Positions 1-11,290 of a stretch of 64,000 nt of DNA are shown here, piece after piece. Source of the DNA: Dendrobium chrysotoxum (taxonomy: Eukaryota > Streptophyta > Magnoliopsida > Asparagales > Orchidaceae). Under the pieces are notes generated by a model, which was not told where the DNA came from, did no database searches, and was given only the letters and a program-made list of their open reading frames with translations. Numbering within the stretch: the first letter of the stretch is position 1; each line of letters opens with the position of its first letter. The DNA is taken from NCBI GenBank assembly GCA_019925795.1, contig CM034300.1, forward strand, positions 72,519,021 through 72,583,020, written 5' to 3'. A program made the position numbers and the translations under genes.

Positions 1-575
1 AGATTTGTGGAGACTCAAGTTTCTCATTATGAGTTGTGCAGGAAGATTTCTTCAGCTACTTCTTACAAAGTTTCTAAATGAAAATCATATGCTGTGCTTC
101 ATGCTGCGTTCCCTTCCTGCTTCGAGGGTGGAGGAGATTTATGAATTTTTTGGGGACAATGATGATTGGAACCTGCCCGGTTCCCTCTGGATGGCCACTG
201 CTCCAGCTGTTGCGGACTTACACTTGGCCTGGCATGTTTTCTTCTGCACTGTGTTTTTCTGCTTGAGCTATGCTCCTTTGGCAACCGAGGTGACCACCTT
301 CTTTATTTCCTATGGCTTCTATGAGATAGTTGAGCTTCTTGCACTGATGTGTTTGCCTGTCCTCGGCAGGTTCCATGTTTCCTGAGTCCTTTATGTTCTG
401 TTCTATTTTTCTGTTTTTTCTGCTTTCTATTCTTGTGCTTCAAGAGTTTTTAAGTCTTACTTTCTCTATTTTTTTCCCATTCTTTTGTTGATTTTGTAGG
501 CTGCTTTTTGTAAGCCTTTTCTTTTTGGTATATCAATATACGGGCTACGCCCCAATATTTCCCAAAAAAAATTAG
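1..575 (+). mobile_element. LINE 3' untranslated end (partial)
   Basis: T-rich non-coding sequence with no credible ORF. It ends in a short 'ggtatatcaatat' stretch, a GC-rich 'gggctacgcccc' and a short A-run near 562-570, which resembles the 3' ends of plant L1-type LINEs. The open frame at 5-385 has no recognisable domain and reads like LINE 3' UTR. The element would continue left of the window. The assignment rests on composition and 3'-end style only. Confidence 0.4.
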
Positions 576-1395
576 TTTACCTCTTTTTACTGGTGTCATA
601 TCTGCTTGTTATCAACCTTCTAATTTTTGCCAGAGAAATTCATATTCTATTGAATTTATTAATCCTTATTTTGTTTTAGGGTGGATGGATTTTCTATTAT
701 TAGAAGGCCAGTTGCTTATGGTTTGCAATTTTCTTTCTTCAATGTTGTGTGTGGTTTTCTTATTGCGGTTCTGATGATAGTTTTTTTTTTTCGTATGCTT
801 TGGTTATCTCACGATGGTTTTTCGTGCTTTTTCCCTAATTTTGGTGATCAGTATATTTTCAAGAGCATTATATCCTTGAAATAATTTTGTTTCCTCTTTG
901 TTGTTGAGGGTTAGAGCCTTTCTGTTATCTTTTCCTTTGGAGGGTTTGCTTAGTTTGGATTGTTGACTATCATTCTGTCTATTTATGATGGTGTGTTGAT
1001 CAGGTTTCTTGGAACTGTTGTGGTTTGATTTTTTGATTCATTCTTATTTTGGGGGTGGGGAATCATTTTTGGTGGTGCTTTGTTAGTCTCTTTTGTGTTC
1101 TGATTAATTGGTGCATTAAGGTTATTTGCAAGTTTGCTGATCTCATTCTCCTATCTTATCGAGTTTTGAGCTCTGATGCTGATCCTTTTGGGTATTTTTT
1201 GGGTCTTAGCTTCGTGCTAACCATTTTCAATTTATTTTTGTAACTAGTAAGGGATCTTAGACTCTATTAGTTTTATTTTCTTTTTCGCTTTTAGCTCTTT
1301 GAGCATTTACTGTATTTTTGATCCCTTTTAAGGACTTTGTAACCTTTTTTTACGATATAATATATTCTACCCATAATGAACTTTAAAAATAAATA
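576..1395 (+). mobile_element. LINE 3' untranslated end, second copy
   Basis: T-rich sequence ending with 'tagctctttgagca' (about 1291-1304), 'aaggactttgtaa' (about 1330-1342) and an AT-rich tail. The same pair of motifs closes the better-preserved LINE at 50543-55308 (reverse strand there) and the fragment inside the terpene synthase intron. This makes a related LINE 3' end on the + strand likely. No coding part remains. Confidence 0.55.
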
Positions 1396-1982
1396 AGAAC
1401 TATCCCCACATTTTCCTAAATGTTAAGAAAACTCTTAATTAAGAAGGATTCTTGAATGAGAGAATATCAACTTAAAAAAACATATTGAGTGGAGTCCGAA
1501 GGATTAAGAGCATCTAACCCCAACATTAGGACACTCAAAGACATTGCTACAAGTTGGCCTATTATATTTTAGAAATAGAATTAAATTAAAGTTTAAGTTG
1601 CTCGAGTTATTAACCATGAGATTTAGATTTTTCTAATCCATAATGACATCATTATTATGAAGTTGCCTTGGGTGAGGACTTATAGCATCAAAAATATATA
1701 TATAATGCCTCACAAGATTTACAAAAGTATATTGTGTGGATAGTCAAATCACTACCTATATCTATGTAGAAATGCAAAGAAAATTGGATTGATTATTTTG
1801 AAAGTATTAGCATAGAGAGATATCGTATATTAATTATTTTAAGAAAGGTCGGTTTAGATAGAAAATTTGAAGCGATTCCGTGATGTTGGATTTTTTTAAT
1901 ATATTTATTTGTATGATGTAAACCTAAAATTTATTAGTTTATCTTAATAATAATAATAATAATAAATTTTTAAAAAAAATTT

Positions 1983-2290
1983 CTATACATTTAGCGGCAG
2001 TTTAAACCGCCGCTATTCTGGAGATATAGTGGTCGTTTTAATCGCTGTTATTCTGGACCTATAACAACGGTTTAAACCGTTACTACAGCTCCAGAATAAC
2101 GGTGGTTTAAACACGATTTAAAAAATGCTTAAATATCTACCCCTTCGTTTGTAAAACCGCTGCTAAAACCCTTGCAGTGAATACTAATTACAGCGGTTGT
2201 AAAATGATTTTGAAATCGCTACAAGATTTTTTTGGCTGCCAAAACGGCTACAAAAGCCCTTTTTAAGTGTTGCGAAAGTCATTTTTTTTA
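1983..2290. repeat. CACTA-like subterminal repeat block (copy 1)
   Basis: Repeated short palindromic units of the type 'gcggtttaaaccgc' and 'ccgctattctgga', ending with 'gcgaaagtcatttttttt'. Arrays of this kind occur at the ends of plant CACTA (En/Spm) elements. Equivalent blocks lie at 21428-21715 and 27255-27545. No transposase reading frame is nearby, so this would be a non-autonomous derivative. Confidence 0.5.
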
Positions 2291-2802
2291 TTAAGTTTTC
2301 CAACTCTAGCCATTTAAACTGATCTAATCGATGCATATTTGCTACAGCGTGTCAAGGCCTTCCCCCAAGAAAGAGCATTATTTGTAATCAATGATAAATA
2401 CTCGTGGAACCATTTCAACTGGACGAGACTCTATAGTTTTCCATTTTTGAAGGATTTCCGTGTAAAAATATCTAGTGCCTCTTATTACTCTTGCACCCAT
2501 ATATATCTCTTATCAGTGTCTATGTTAGATCTTTGTACAAAATTTAAATGTTAAACTCTATATCTCTCTAAAGCTGTGAATGTTCTGACACACAACAAGT
2601 AGGCTTCTTTAACTTTAAACATAAAAATGTATTATTTCAAAAATGCTAGACATATGATTTTTTTACTTTTCGGAATTCTTACGTAAAAACTCTGATGTGT
2701 CATATATTCTTCTCTTTTATATAAGTGTGTTGGATCTTGTTGTAAAGTTATGATGTAAAACTTTATTTTTATTGTAGCATATTTCCTAGCATGTAACATT
2801 AA

Positions 2803-2846
<44 letters not shown>

Positions 2847-3476
2847 TAATTAAATTTAGATAAATTACAACTATCATGAATTTTTAATATTGCACTCAAA
2901 TTTTATTTATTTACGCAGGCAAATCAATATCCAACTATTACTATTTGCAAAAGCACAATCCAAAATTTAAAGACTAAAATAAAATATAATCCACGTTTTT
3001 AATTTTCATTAAACTCTATAATTTTTATTTTCGTGTATGCAAATACTTGAATTATTAGTTTTTTTTTGTTGATAGGAATATAACAAATAAAGATTTGAAT
3101 GATATACAAGAAAATTTCTAAATATAAATATTGCGGACTCAAATATACGCGGCGATAGAGTTTAAATTTCCGTCTCAGCGTTATATGTATATCCAGCACA
3201 CAAACAGAATTGAAATAGTAACACCAGGATTTTTACGTGGAAAACCCTGGAAAGGGAAAAAACCACGGGGCCACGCCCAGTTGAAAGAGTTCCACTAGTG
3301 TTGTTTGAAATACAAGAGACTGATTCATCTTTGAAATTCAGGAAGATCAGATTACAATGAGTATTGAAAGTTGATTACAAGGCACAGCAGAGTTCTGACG
3401 TCACTCGGGTGTCCGGCAGAATTCCGACGTTACTTGAAAGTTGGGCAGATTTACGACGTTACTCTGGCGTCGGGTC

Positions 3477-3575
3477 GAGCTCCGGCGTGCTTCGGGCGCC
3501 CGGCGGTGTTCCGGCGATGTTCCGGCGAGGTCCCGGTGGTGTTCCGGCGGTGTCCGACGGTGTTCCGGCGGTGGT
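3477..3575. repeat. GC-rich 11-bp minisatellite
   Basis: About nine imperfect units of 'gttccggcggt' in an otherwise AT-rich region, inside the transcribed part of the LTR at 3132-4132. It keeps reading frames open on the + strand, which explains two spurious ORFs of 92 and 110 codons there. Confidence 0.75.
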
Positions 3576-3668
3576 CGAGGAGGAGCTATTCCCTTCTAGA
3601 CTTCTCTTCTCTTCTTCTTCTCCTCTTCTCTTCTTGGCTTAGGTCCCTTCTTAAGAGAAAAGAGGGGC

Positions 3669-3676
3669 TATTTATA
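3669..3676 (-). promoter_or_regulatory. TATA box of LTR promoter
   Basis: TATAAATA on the - strand within the LTR-like element, followed downstream (leftwards) by a CT/GA-rich leader. The same box occurs in the related LTR at 29024-29031. Confidence 0.5.
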
Positions 3677-4670
3677 GTTTTTCTGGATTGGCATAGCACG
3701 TAAATAGATGAGGGATCAGGGACAAATAAGGAGTGATCCGGATGAACGGCTGATATTGAATCCCTTGATTGTGAACCGTTTATTGCGCATTTTAAGGTCT
3801 TAATGGTATCAGAATTCTGCGATCTTGGGCTCGTTGGATTTGTCTCGTCGAGTCGCTCGATTCGACTATAAGCTCGTCAAAATCAGAGACTGTTTGGTAA
3901 CTCAAATTGCTGTTCGAGGCTTCCAACAACGCTTCGTGTACTTGATTTGGACTCATTTGGGCTCGGATTGAGTCGAATTTGGTGTCGTTGGATTCGTATT
4001 TCCAAGACGCTCAGTTCGACTATAAGCTTGCTGAAATCGGAGTTTAAATGGTCTCCTAATTAATTTTTGAAGTTTTCAACTTCAGTTTTTTCTCGAGATT
4101 CGTGCTCAAGATAATTTTTTGGTGATATACCAATAAATAAATTATTTTATAAATGTTTCACCTAGAATTATGAAAAAGGTTCATTATGATTTATTTATGA
4201 AATAAAATATGCTTATATAATATTCATACCTACGAATGATTTAAAAAAATCATTTTTATATTTTATTTTATTTTTAAATATAAAATCAAATTCTCAAAAA
4301 TATACTATCAATATTTTCTGGCATTTTATCAAGAAATAAAACATTGGACACATTTCTCTTAATTCACATATTATGAGACATATAAAATAAAATTTCTCAT
4401 ATATTTCAACTATGTTCAAAATTTTAAGTTCAAGAAAGGGCTTATTTGAGTGCTTGAAGTTAAAATTCATAATTTAAAATAGAAAAATTCAAAAAATCAT
4501 TTAATATTTGATATTCACATTTAAAATGACTTACAAAAATCATATTTTAAATATATATTTACAAGAAATCAAATAAGCTCTAAATAAAATCCTTTAGCTC
4601 CAATATAATTGATTTGAGTTTATCACTGTTTAATTATTTAATACTTCTACATTTTTGTCATAAAAATCTG

Positions 4671-4672
<2 letters not shown>

Positions 4673-4751
<79 letters not shown>
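4673..4751. repeat. (TA)n microsatellite
   Basis: About 39 uninterrupted TA dinucleotides. Confidence 0.97.
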
Positions 4752-4755
<4 letters not shown>

Positions 4756-4827
4756 CAAATCTAAGCACAAAATATAGCTAAAAATATAAAAATTATATTG
4801 ATAATTAGATAATTTTTAGCATGTTTA

Positions 4828-5005
4828 TAGATGCTTGAGGAGGTGTAACGGGATACAGCCAGTTACTACTGGGACCTTGGAGGAGAAGTGCAATGTTCTT
4901 CAAATCCTTAATTTTAAAGCCATGAAAATTAAAGAAAACATAATAGTTAGATGTGAGTTGTTTGACATATAAGAGGTTATGAGGTAGATTAGGAACATGA
5001 TATGA
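4828..5005 (-). pseudogene. Copia GAG-pre-integrase fragment (module copy 1)
   Basis: Same sequence as the clearer open copy at 29180-29440, which encodes a 'VPNLAHNLLSIKQL' stretch typical of the Copia pre-integrase region. Here it is degraded and shorter. It is a fixed part of the repeat module. Confidence 0.55.
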
Positions 5006-5189
5006 AGGGTTTATTTTTTTTTTTTTTGAATAATTTTTTTATATAAAAGTTATAACCCATTGTAGGAGTAGCTTACATGACAATGTAGGAAAAAAACCTT
5101 GACCGATGGCAGCTATAGGCAATGTCTGACCATTTCTAAAAGAAAAATGTTGATGTCCTTGAAACAACTGAACTCATTATAGCTGAGAT

Positions 5190-6440
5190 GAATCAGACTT
5201 ATAGTTGGTCAATGTTGGTCATTAGACCAAACTTGGGTGATGGTGATCAGAGGTCCATAATTAAGTAATGGTGATTAAAAACCTTAGTCAGGTGATGGTA
5301 GTCTAAGGATTAATAGTTATCGGGGGATCATAATTGGACAAGGGAGATTGGGGGAGTGAAGTTGGGAGATGATGGTTGGAGGATTATATTTGGTCGATGA
5401 TGGTTGGAGGACTGTAGTGGGAGACAACAATCAGAAGACTGTAATAAGGCGATAGTGGTCGTATGGACATAGCCATGCAATGATGATTAAATGACTATAG
5501 TCGAAGGATGATAGGAGGTTCCAAGTGGGGAGACTAATTGGAGGATTGTAGTTGGCAATAGTGTTTATAGGATCATAGTCGGGCAACAGTGGCCAGAGTA
5601 CTGTAATCAAGCGATGGTAGTCTTAAAAACGTAGTCAAGACACAATGCTCGATAGACCATTGTTAAACAATAGTGGTGAGGTTTATAATTGGATCATGAT
5701 CACCTAATTACAATCCTCCAACCACCATCGCTCAACTATGATCTTGTACACCAGTTGCTTGATTGTGTTCTCTCGATTAATGTCATCTGACCACGGTCCA
5801 CTGATTATACAGTCTTCCAATAGTTGTTGCCCAACTATGATCTTCCATCTATCATTGCCCAATTACAGTCCTCTAAACTCGATCACCCAGCTATAGTTTC
5901 TTGACTACCTTCACTTGAATACTGTGACCGAATCAGCACCATTAGTCCTCCAGCTGCCATTGCTCCACTATCATCCTCTTATCACTATCACTCGACAATC
6001 GTCCTTCGACAACCATTATAAGATTATAGCTTTGAAACAACTATTGCCCAACTATGGTCCTTAGAATATTATTGCCCAAGAACGATCTTTTGACCATCAC
6101 CTAATTAAGGTCCAATGACCATCATCGACCAATTACGATCTCTCGATCGTTGTTGTCTGATTATTATTTTGCACCACCATCTTTTAATGAGAATTCTGTG
6201 ACCAACACCATCTAACTATGCTCCTACAACCATCACCTTCCAACTGCGGTCCTTTGACCAATATCTTATGACTATGATCTTCCAACCATCATCACCAGAC
6301 TATGTCCTCAGACCATCGTCCCCCAAGTATGACCCTTCGACCACCATCACCCTACTACAGTCCTCCGATTATTGTCGCCAAATCCTCCAACAATCGTCGT
6401 CAGTTACAACCACTTAACAATGACACTTGGCTACAACATC
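5190..6440. repeat. Inverted minisatellite array (module copy 1)
   Basis: From about 5190 to 5700 the strand carries ~30-bp degenerate units such as 'gtcggaggactgtagt' with 'gggcgatggt'. From about 5700 to 6440 the complement appears ('actacggtcctccgacca', 'ccatcgcccaact'). The two halves form a long imperfect inverted repeat. The same architecture recurs at 22985-24250 and 29660-30930. Confidence 0.85.
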
Positions 6441-7751
6441 TGTTAACTTCATCATTTGTCATTGCAATGTTTTTATATCATTTAAAAAATTGGAGTGCTT
6501 AGCTAGTTCATAAAAATTTATTTTGGATGGGGTAGACTTAAAGAAAGTATTCCACAATTCTAATTTTGGATGGGGTATTTTAGTTATTAGAAAACTATTG
6601 GGCATATGTCCTTAAGAAACGAAACATTGAATATATTTCTTCAATTTTGAGCATAATTTGTGAAATAAACTCAAATTTCCCACAGCTTCATATTATGTTT
6701 AGACTTTTAAATTCAAAAAGGGCTATCTGATTCTTTAAAGTTAAAATTCATAATTTAAAATAATTTTAAAAAATCATTTATTATTTAATATTCACATTTG
6801 TTAAAAACTAATGTGAAAATTTTATTTAAAATTTTCTTTTAGAATTATTAAAAAATAGGCCAACAAAACATGTATTTTTTTATGAAGCTAGTCACTCATT
6901 TACTAGGCGACTATCATTTTATTTTGAGAAAAAAAAAAAATCAATGTCATTATAAGTTGTCCATTTAATGGGAGACTTTCATGTCATATCATCAACCAGT
7001 TGCCCATTAGGCGGGCGACTAAATGTACTTTAAAATTTTTATATCAAGATATTTTTATAATTATTTTTATTATTATATATTATTTTAACATTTCACCTAG
7101 AAAATTTTTATCATGATTAACGCCTTCATTGAAAGCCACTCAAGGCCAAAATTTTTTTTTCCTGGTGGGGGTGGGGAGAACTAGTCAAAGATCATTTCCT
7201 CTTTTTTTGGTATGAATATCTTGGTGCATTTTAATATTTAGCAATCATTAAGTAGAACTCTAGAATTCTTTTAATATTTAAGCTCTTTTTAATTTGAAGT
7301 TATTAAATGAGAGGTTTATTTATATTTTTTGTACTGATTGATATTATAATTTTCTTATCTAAAATTCTCAAATATTTTATGGGATGATCTGTGTTAATTT
7401 CAAAAATCATATAAGATCATTAAGACATTTAAATTACTGAATGACATCATTATTAAGCAATCTTCAGTTCGTTAGATTCCTCTTATCGAGACTCTCGCTT
7501 TGATATAAGCACATTAGATTCTAACAATATTTGATTTTTCAGATAGTGTTGTGAACTGTCTAACCATACTAAATAAAATTTCAGATGGTACAAAAGTCGA
7601 CATTGAAAGTTTATGATTTACATATTTGCATCAAGATCCACATTTAATTTGGAGGTCCTGAAGATGTAACAAGATACATTTTTTATCATAAATAATTAAT
7701 TTATGAATTTAAAACTAAATGATATAAACTACTTAAACACTAAAAAAATAA

Positions 7752-8760
7752 ATTTAAAAGTGAGTTTAAAATTTTAATTGCATTCATTTTAGTATTTTTT
7801 TACCCAACATAAGTCAAGGGACCACTTAGGACAATCTCTAGATGTCAGTCCCAATTCTCAAAAACTTTAAATGTCCCTACCATTCTTTCATAAAATGATC
7901 AAACTCATGATTTTAAATCTACTAGGTGGTTAGATGGCTCCCCAATCCAACCCAGGATAAGTTCAGGTTTCGCACTATATTAGCTAGGATACGGGTGTTA
8001 GTATTATGTGTAGAACATTAAATCCACTTTAGATTTAGGGTTCAAGGCTACTACTATCAGTGTCTCGTAGTATGACTCATCGGTGGATAAGTCCTCTGTC
8101 CTTCAGAGACTATGAATCTTGCCTATCCGCGTCACATGGATAATGCCACCTCCATCCTTCTCTCTTGTATGCTCAGAGTGCAGTGTTGACTTTTTTCTCT
8201 AGTTTCATTTCTCTACCTTAATCCTTCTGGATGATGATGTGAGCCTTGTATGTTGACTAAGTTAAGTTGAACATTTCCTTTCCTTTGAGTAGGAATTTTC
8301 TAGTCTCCTCCCTATATGCCAATCATATCTGAGAGAATAATGTATGATCCTTAATCGAGAGTCTTCTTAGGCCCTGGCTTAAGATGTAATTAACCACAGG
8401 GCCTTGCGCCCATGGGAAACTGAAGCCCACATCAAATAAACCTCACTCGAGCTGATGTATCGGGTGGGGGAAACCCTGTGACTCTGATCAGGCCATGTAT
8501 ATTATTACACATCAAGGTGCGTAGGTGAGAGCCGCTATCCTCAATAGCTAATCGTATGTATGATCTAATCTACCCTCCAATTGGCCTGCTTGCAACGAGT
8601 GCAAAGGCCTGTGATCGTTTTATCCTACGGGATAGTACGGTCGTACCTTTGCATCTCTATTCCACCGTGGAGCAGTGTCCTTTTGGAGGTCCACAACAGT
8701 TACCTTGAACCTCAAGTCAATTTCTCGTGCTCGTTCGGGGGGAGGGGGGCAACGCTGTGT
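7752..8760. repeat. Dispersed repeat family 2, copy 1
   Basis: Begins 'aatttaaaagtgagt' and includes 'cgtcacatggataa' and 'gatgtatcgggtggg'. It reaches a G-run at about 8740. The same sequence is at 42723-43739. No protein motif is found. It is probably part of an LTR retrotransposon, since Copia LTR-like sequence follows directly. Confidence 0.7.
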
Positions 8761-9420
8761 ACTTGAGCACCTCTCAGCGTAGTACTCGAATGTCCCAGTG
8801 CTGCTGAGATTGCTAGAAGAAATGACAAAGAGCAGAGCACCACATCGCTCTAAATTCGGTGTTGCAGTGCTATGGGTTTGAGCTCCACAACATCATCAGA
8901 CTAATCGGGATCAAAGGTTTAAGCATCACAGCGCTCCAAACTGGAACTAAAATGCTTCAAGCCGGGCTGAACAGTTTTCTTTCTAGTTTTTCTCAAGGGT
9001 GTTGTCCCTTGGTAGTACATAGAGGCATTTCTCTTTTTTTGTGTGTGAGAATGGTGTAAAAGAGAAGATAAGAAAGGAGAGAGTGAGAGCGAAGAGAGAT
9101 CTATACTTATTTCTCTCAATTTTCATAGTGGATTACTTGGAGTAGTGTGGTTCCATGATTTTTTACCAATTTCAGGTTTTTTCCACGTTAAATCCTGGTG
9201 TCCTATACTTTCCGCAATTTTTACTTTCTTATTTATTTCGTTACATGGTTTACTCATCATCCCAAACAATAACTTTACCAGGTCTCTTTCCATCAGTCAG
9301 TTCGACACGTGAGCTAGCAAGCTTATAACGGTAGTCTCCTCGTCAGTTTGAGGGGGCATGTAAAGGTATTATGGGCAGAATGGTAACAAGAGTAGTAAGG
9401 AGTGGCGGGAAAAATTTGCT
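8761..9420 (+). mobile_element. LTR-like sequence (Copia style)
   Basis: Contains a segment rich in GCAACGC/GCAGTGC words (8740-8960), then 'ggttttttccacgttaaatcctggtgtc' style sequence near 9175-9203, typical of the transcribed end of Copia LTRs, and a 'gagggggcatg' near 9352. Boundaries are not resolved and no internal coding region is present. Confidence 0.4.
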
Positions 9421-9715
9421 GTTTAGAAAAGCAAATAAATCCTGATCTATTATTCTCTCAATCGAGGGCTTTGGCTATCAACAAAGATATCTTGAATTCA
9501 AAACTTACATATGTATGTGATGAGTGTGTGAGTTTGACTTAATTGACCTAAACGTCCAAGAAAAAAGACCATCAACTTATAAAAAACTTTCTTGGAGTGA
9601 TGTCTTGGCCTGTATATCTATCTATATGTACCATGTGCTTTATGTGGTGACTGCCTTTACCTTTTTCAATATTATCTTCTCTTCGTAGAACTCCTGTTTG
9701 TATATGATTTTGGGC
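9421..9715. other. No recognisable feature
   Basis: AT-rich intergenic DNA between the LTR-like sequence and the foldback MITE. No gene or motif is supported. Confidence 0.6.
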
Positions 9716-10137
9716 AAAATTTTAGACTAATCATGTTTTAAGAATTAATTAAGCAAATAAATATGTTAAAAATTTAATTTAAAATTATGTATAGTCTCCC
9801 ATTGAACGAGCGACTTGCACCTAACTGGACTCGCGTGAGAACACGTTAGGACAAAAAAAAAAAAAAAACCTTAATGTAAGTCGCCCAACAGACGGGCGAC
9901 TTACATGAATTAACTTTTAAAAAAAATTTAATTAATGTAAGTCATCCATTTATTGGGCAGTTTATATTAAATTTTTTTTTTGTTGGTTCTGACGTGTTCT
10001 AACAGGAGTCCAGTCAGCTACTGATTCAGGTGCAAGTCAGCCGTTCAATGGGCGACTATTCCTATTTTTAAATTAAATTTTTAACGTATTTAATCGCTTA
10101 ATTAATTATTAAAATATGATTAGTTTAAAAATTTTAC
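9716..10137. mobile_element. Foldback (inverted-repeat) MITE in TPS upstream region
   Basis: Left arm begins about 'aaaattttagactaatcat' and right arm ends about 'atgattagtttaaaaatttt'. The arms, roughly 180-190 bp each, are imperfect reverse complements and include paired blocks such as 'gcgacttgcacc'/'ggtgcaagtc' and 'gtcgccca'/'tgggcgac'. There is no coding capacity. Related 'gtcgccca...tgggcgac' palindromes lie at 6890-7030, 25140-25270 and 31620-31720. It ends about 250 bp before the TPS start codon. Confidence 0.75.
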
Positions 10138-10288
10138 TTATGGTTAATACTTGGTACCTAAAGTAAACGCATGCAAAATGCTTTTCGCATTCAAGGGAAT
10201 GACAAATTAAAAGGCAACTCAAATACAAATTGCTCTTGCTTAAAGCAAAAAAATAAAATAAGGAGTCCCTTTATAACAAGCAGCTGTG

Positions 10289-10298
10289 TTATAAATTA
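10289..10298 (+). promoter_or_regulatory. Candidate TATA box of the TPS gene
   Basis: TTATAAATTA about 90 bp upstream of the chosen ATG, followed by a pyrimidine-rich leader. The spacing fits a short 5' UTR. The site is unproven. Confidence 0.5.
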
Positions 10299-10385
10299 TG
10301 AGATAACATCATCAGGCCTTCAATTAATCCAGCTTTTATTTGTTTTCCTTCTTGCTTCCCTCCTCTGTATTCTTTAATAAGAAGA

Positions 10386-11214
10386 ATGAACTGCCTCCCC
10401 AGTTTTTCATATCTCCATCTTTCAATTGATTTTGGGCATAATTATTGCTTCTTCTTGCCATTAAGAATACAACACAGTGCTCAGTCTTTCTCATCAATTC
10501 CATACCGTCGAATTCGCCATAAGTGTTACTCTGTTGCTCTGAACTCTTCCACTTCCCTTCGAAGAACAACAAATTATCAGTCGAGCTCATGGGATGATAG
10601 TCAAATACAGTCTCTGAATACTGCTTCTTTCACTGTAATATACATTAATATTATTCAGATCTCTTTTTGTTCTTGTTTTATTTAACTCATGGTATAATAT
10701 TTATTATATCTCAAATGTTTCTACACAGGGAGACGTGTATGAAAAGAGAAGAGAGAAGTTGAAGGAGGATGTAAAGCGACTTATTAAGGAGAAGAGTTTT
10801 ACTGATCAGCTGGAGCTTTTTGATTCACTGCAAAAGCTTGGGGTGGCTTATCATTTTGAAGAGGACATCAAATATTTGTTAAATTTGATGAAATATTCAG
10901 AAGAAAAGGTAATAATGGAATTCAATGGCGACGTTTATGTAATGGCCTTGTATTTTAGGCTTTCAAGGCAGCACGGTTTTGAGATCTCCAAAGGTAATCA
11001 ACTGTGCAAAAAAAACAAATTTTTGAACAATTTATCAGATATTACCTACTACTTGCAAAGTCATCTCTACATTTCAGGTATTTTGATATGTTTTTTTGTC
11101 ATGCTTGTACTTGTGAATATCTAATAATTAAGTTGTATTTATTCCATCCCGTTGTTATAAAAAATGTTTTCTTAGAGATTTTTTGCTGTCTTCTTTGGCA
11201 TTAATAGAATGGTG

Positions 11215-11290
<76 letters not shown>

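Larger units (their letters stand above)
3132..4132 (-). mobile_element. Copia-type LTR, probably solo, inserted in module copy 1
   Basis: About 1 kb absent from module copy 3, where the uninterrupted site 'ctaaatataaataaatta' is seen at about 28451-28468. Read on the - strand it starts TGGTATATC and ends GAGTCCGCA, so it has TG...CA termini. It has a TATAAATA box (3669-3676) and the 'gtggaaaaccctgg' / 'ccacggggccacg' hallmark of Copia LTR U5 regions near 3235-3280. A clean target duplication could not be resolved. A related truncated copy in the opposite orientation lies at 28570-29150. Confidence 0.55.
1420..7750. repeat. Composite repeat module, copy 1
   Basis: First of three copies of a multi-kilobase module (others at 20885-26170 and 27085-32100). 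Shared order: a leader (present in copies 1 and 2), an ATT/AAT microsatellite, a block rich in 'gcggtttaaaccgc', a second trinucleotide run, a TA microsatellite, a Copia GAG-pre-integrase fragment, a G-rich then C-rich minisatellite, and an AT-rich tail with 'gtcgccca/tgggcgac' palindromes. This copy is interrupted by an LTR-like insertion at about 3132-4132. Its tail is cut at about 7750 by the repeat that follows. No host gene is seen in it. Confidence 0.75.

Noticed and set aside
5..385. 126-codon open frame at the window start
   Set aside because: No domain, unusual composition, and it lies in what looks like LINE 3' UTR.
3364..3703. Two overlapping ORFs of 92 and 110 codons
   Set aside because: Open only because of the GC-rich 11-bp minisatellite in an LTR.
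3803..3814. TGGTATCAGAA, resembling a tRNA-Met primer binding site
   Set aside because: It lies inside the LTR and on the strand opposite to the LTR's promoter, and it is not adjacent to an LTR end.
5190..6440. Regularly spaced ~30-bp repeats that might suggest a CRISPR array
   Set aside because: The units are degenerate and contiguous with no unique spacers or cas genes, and the genome is a plant's.
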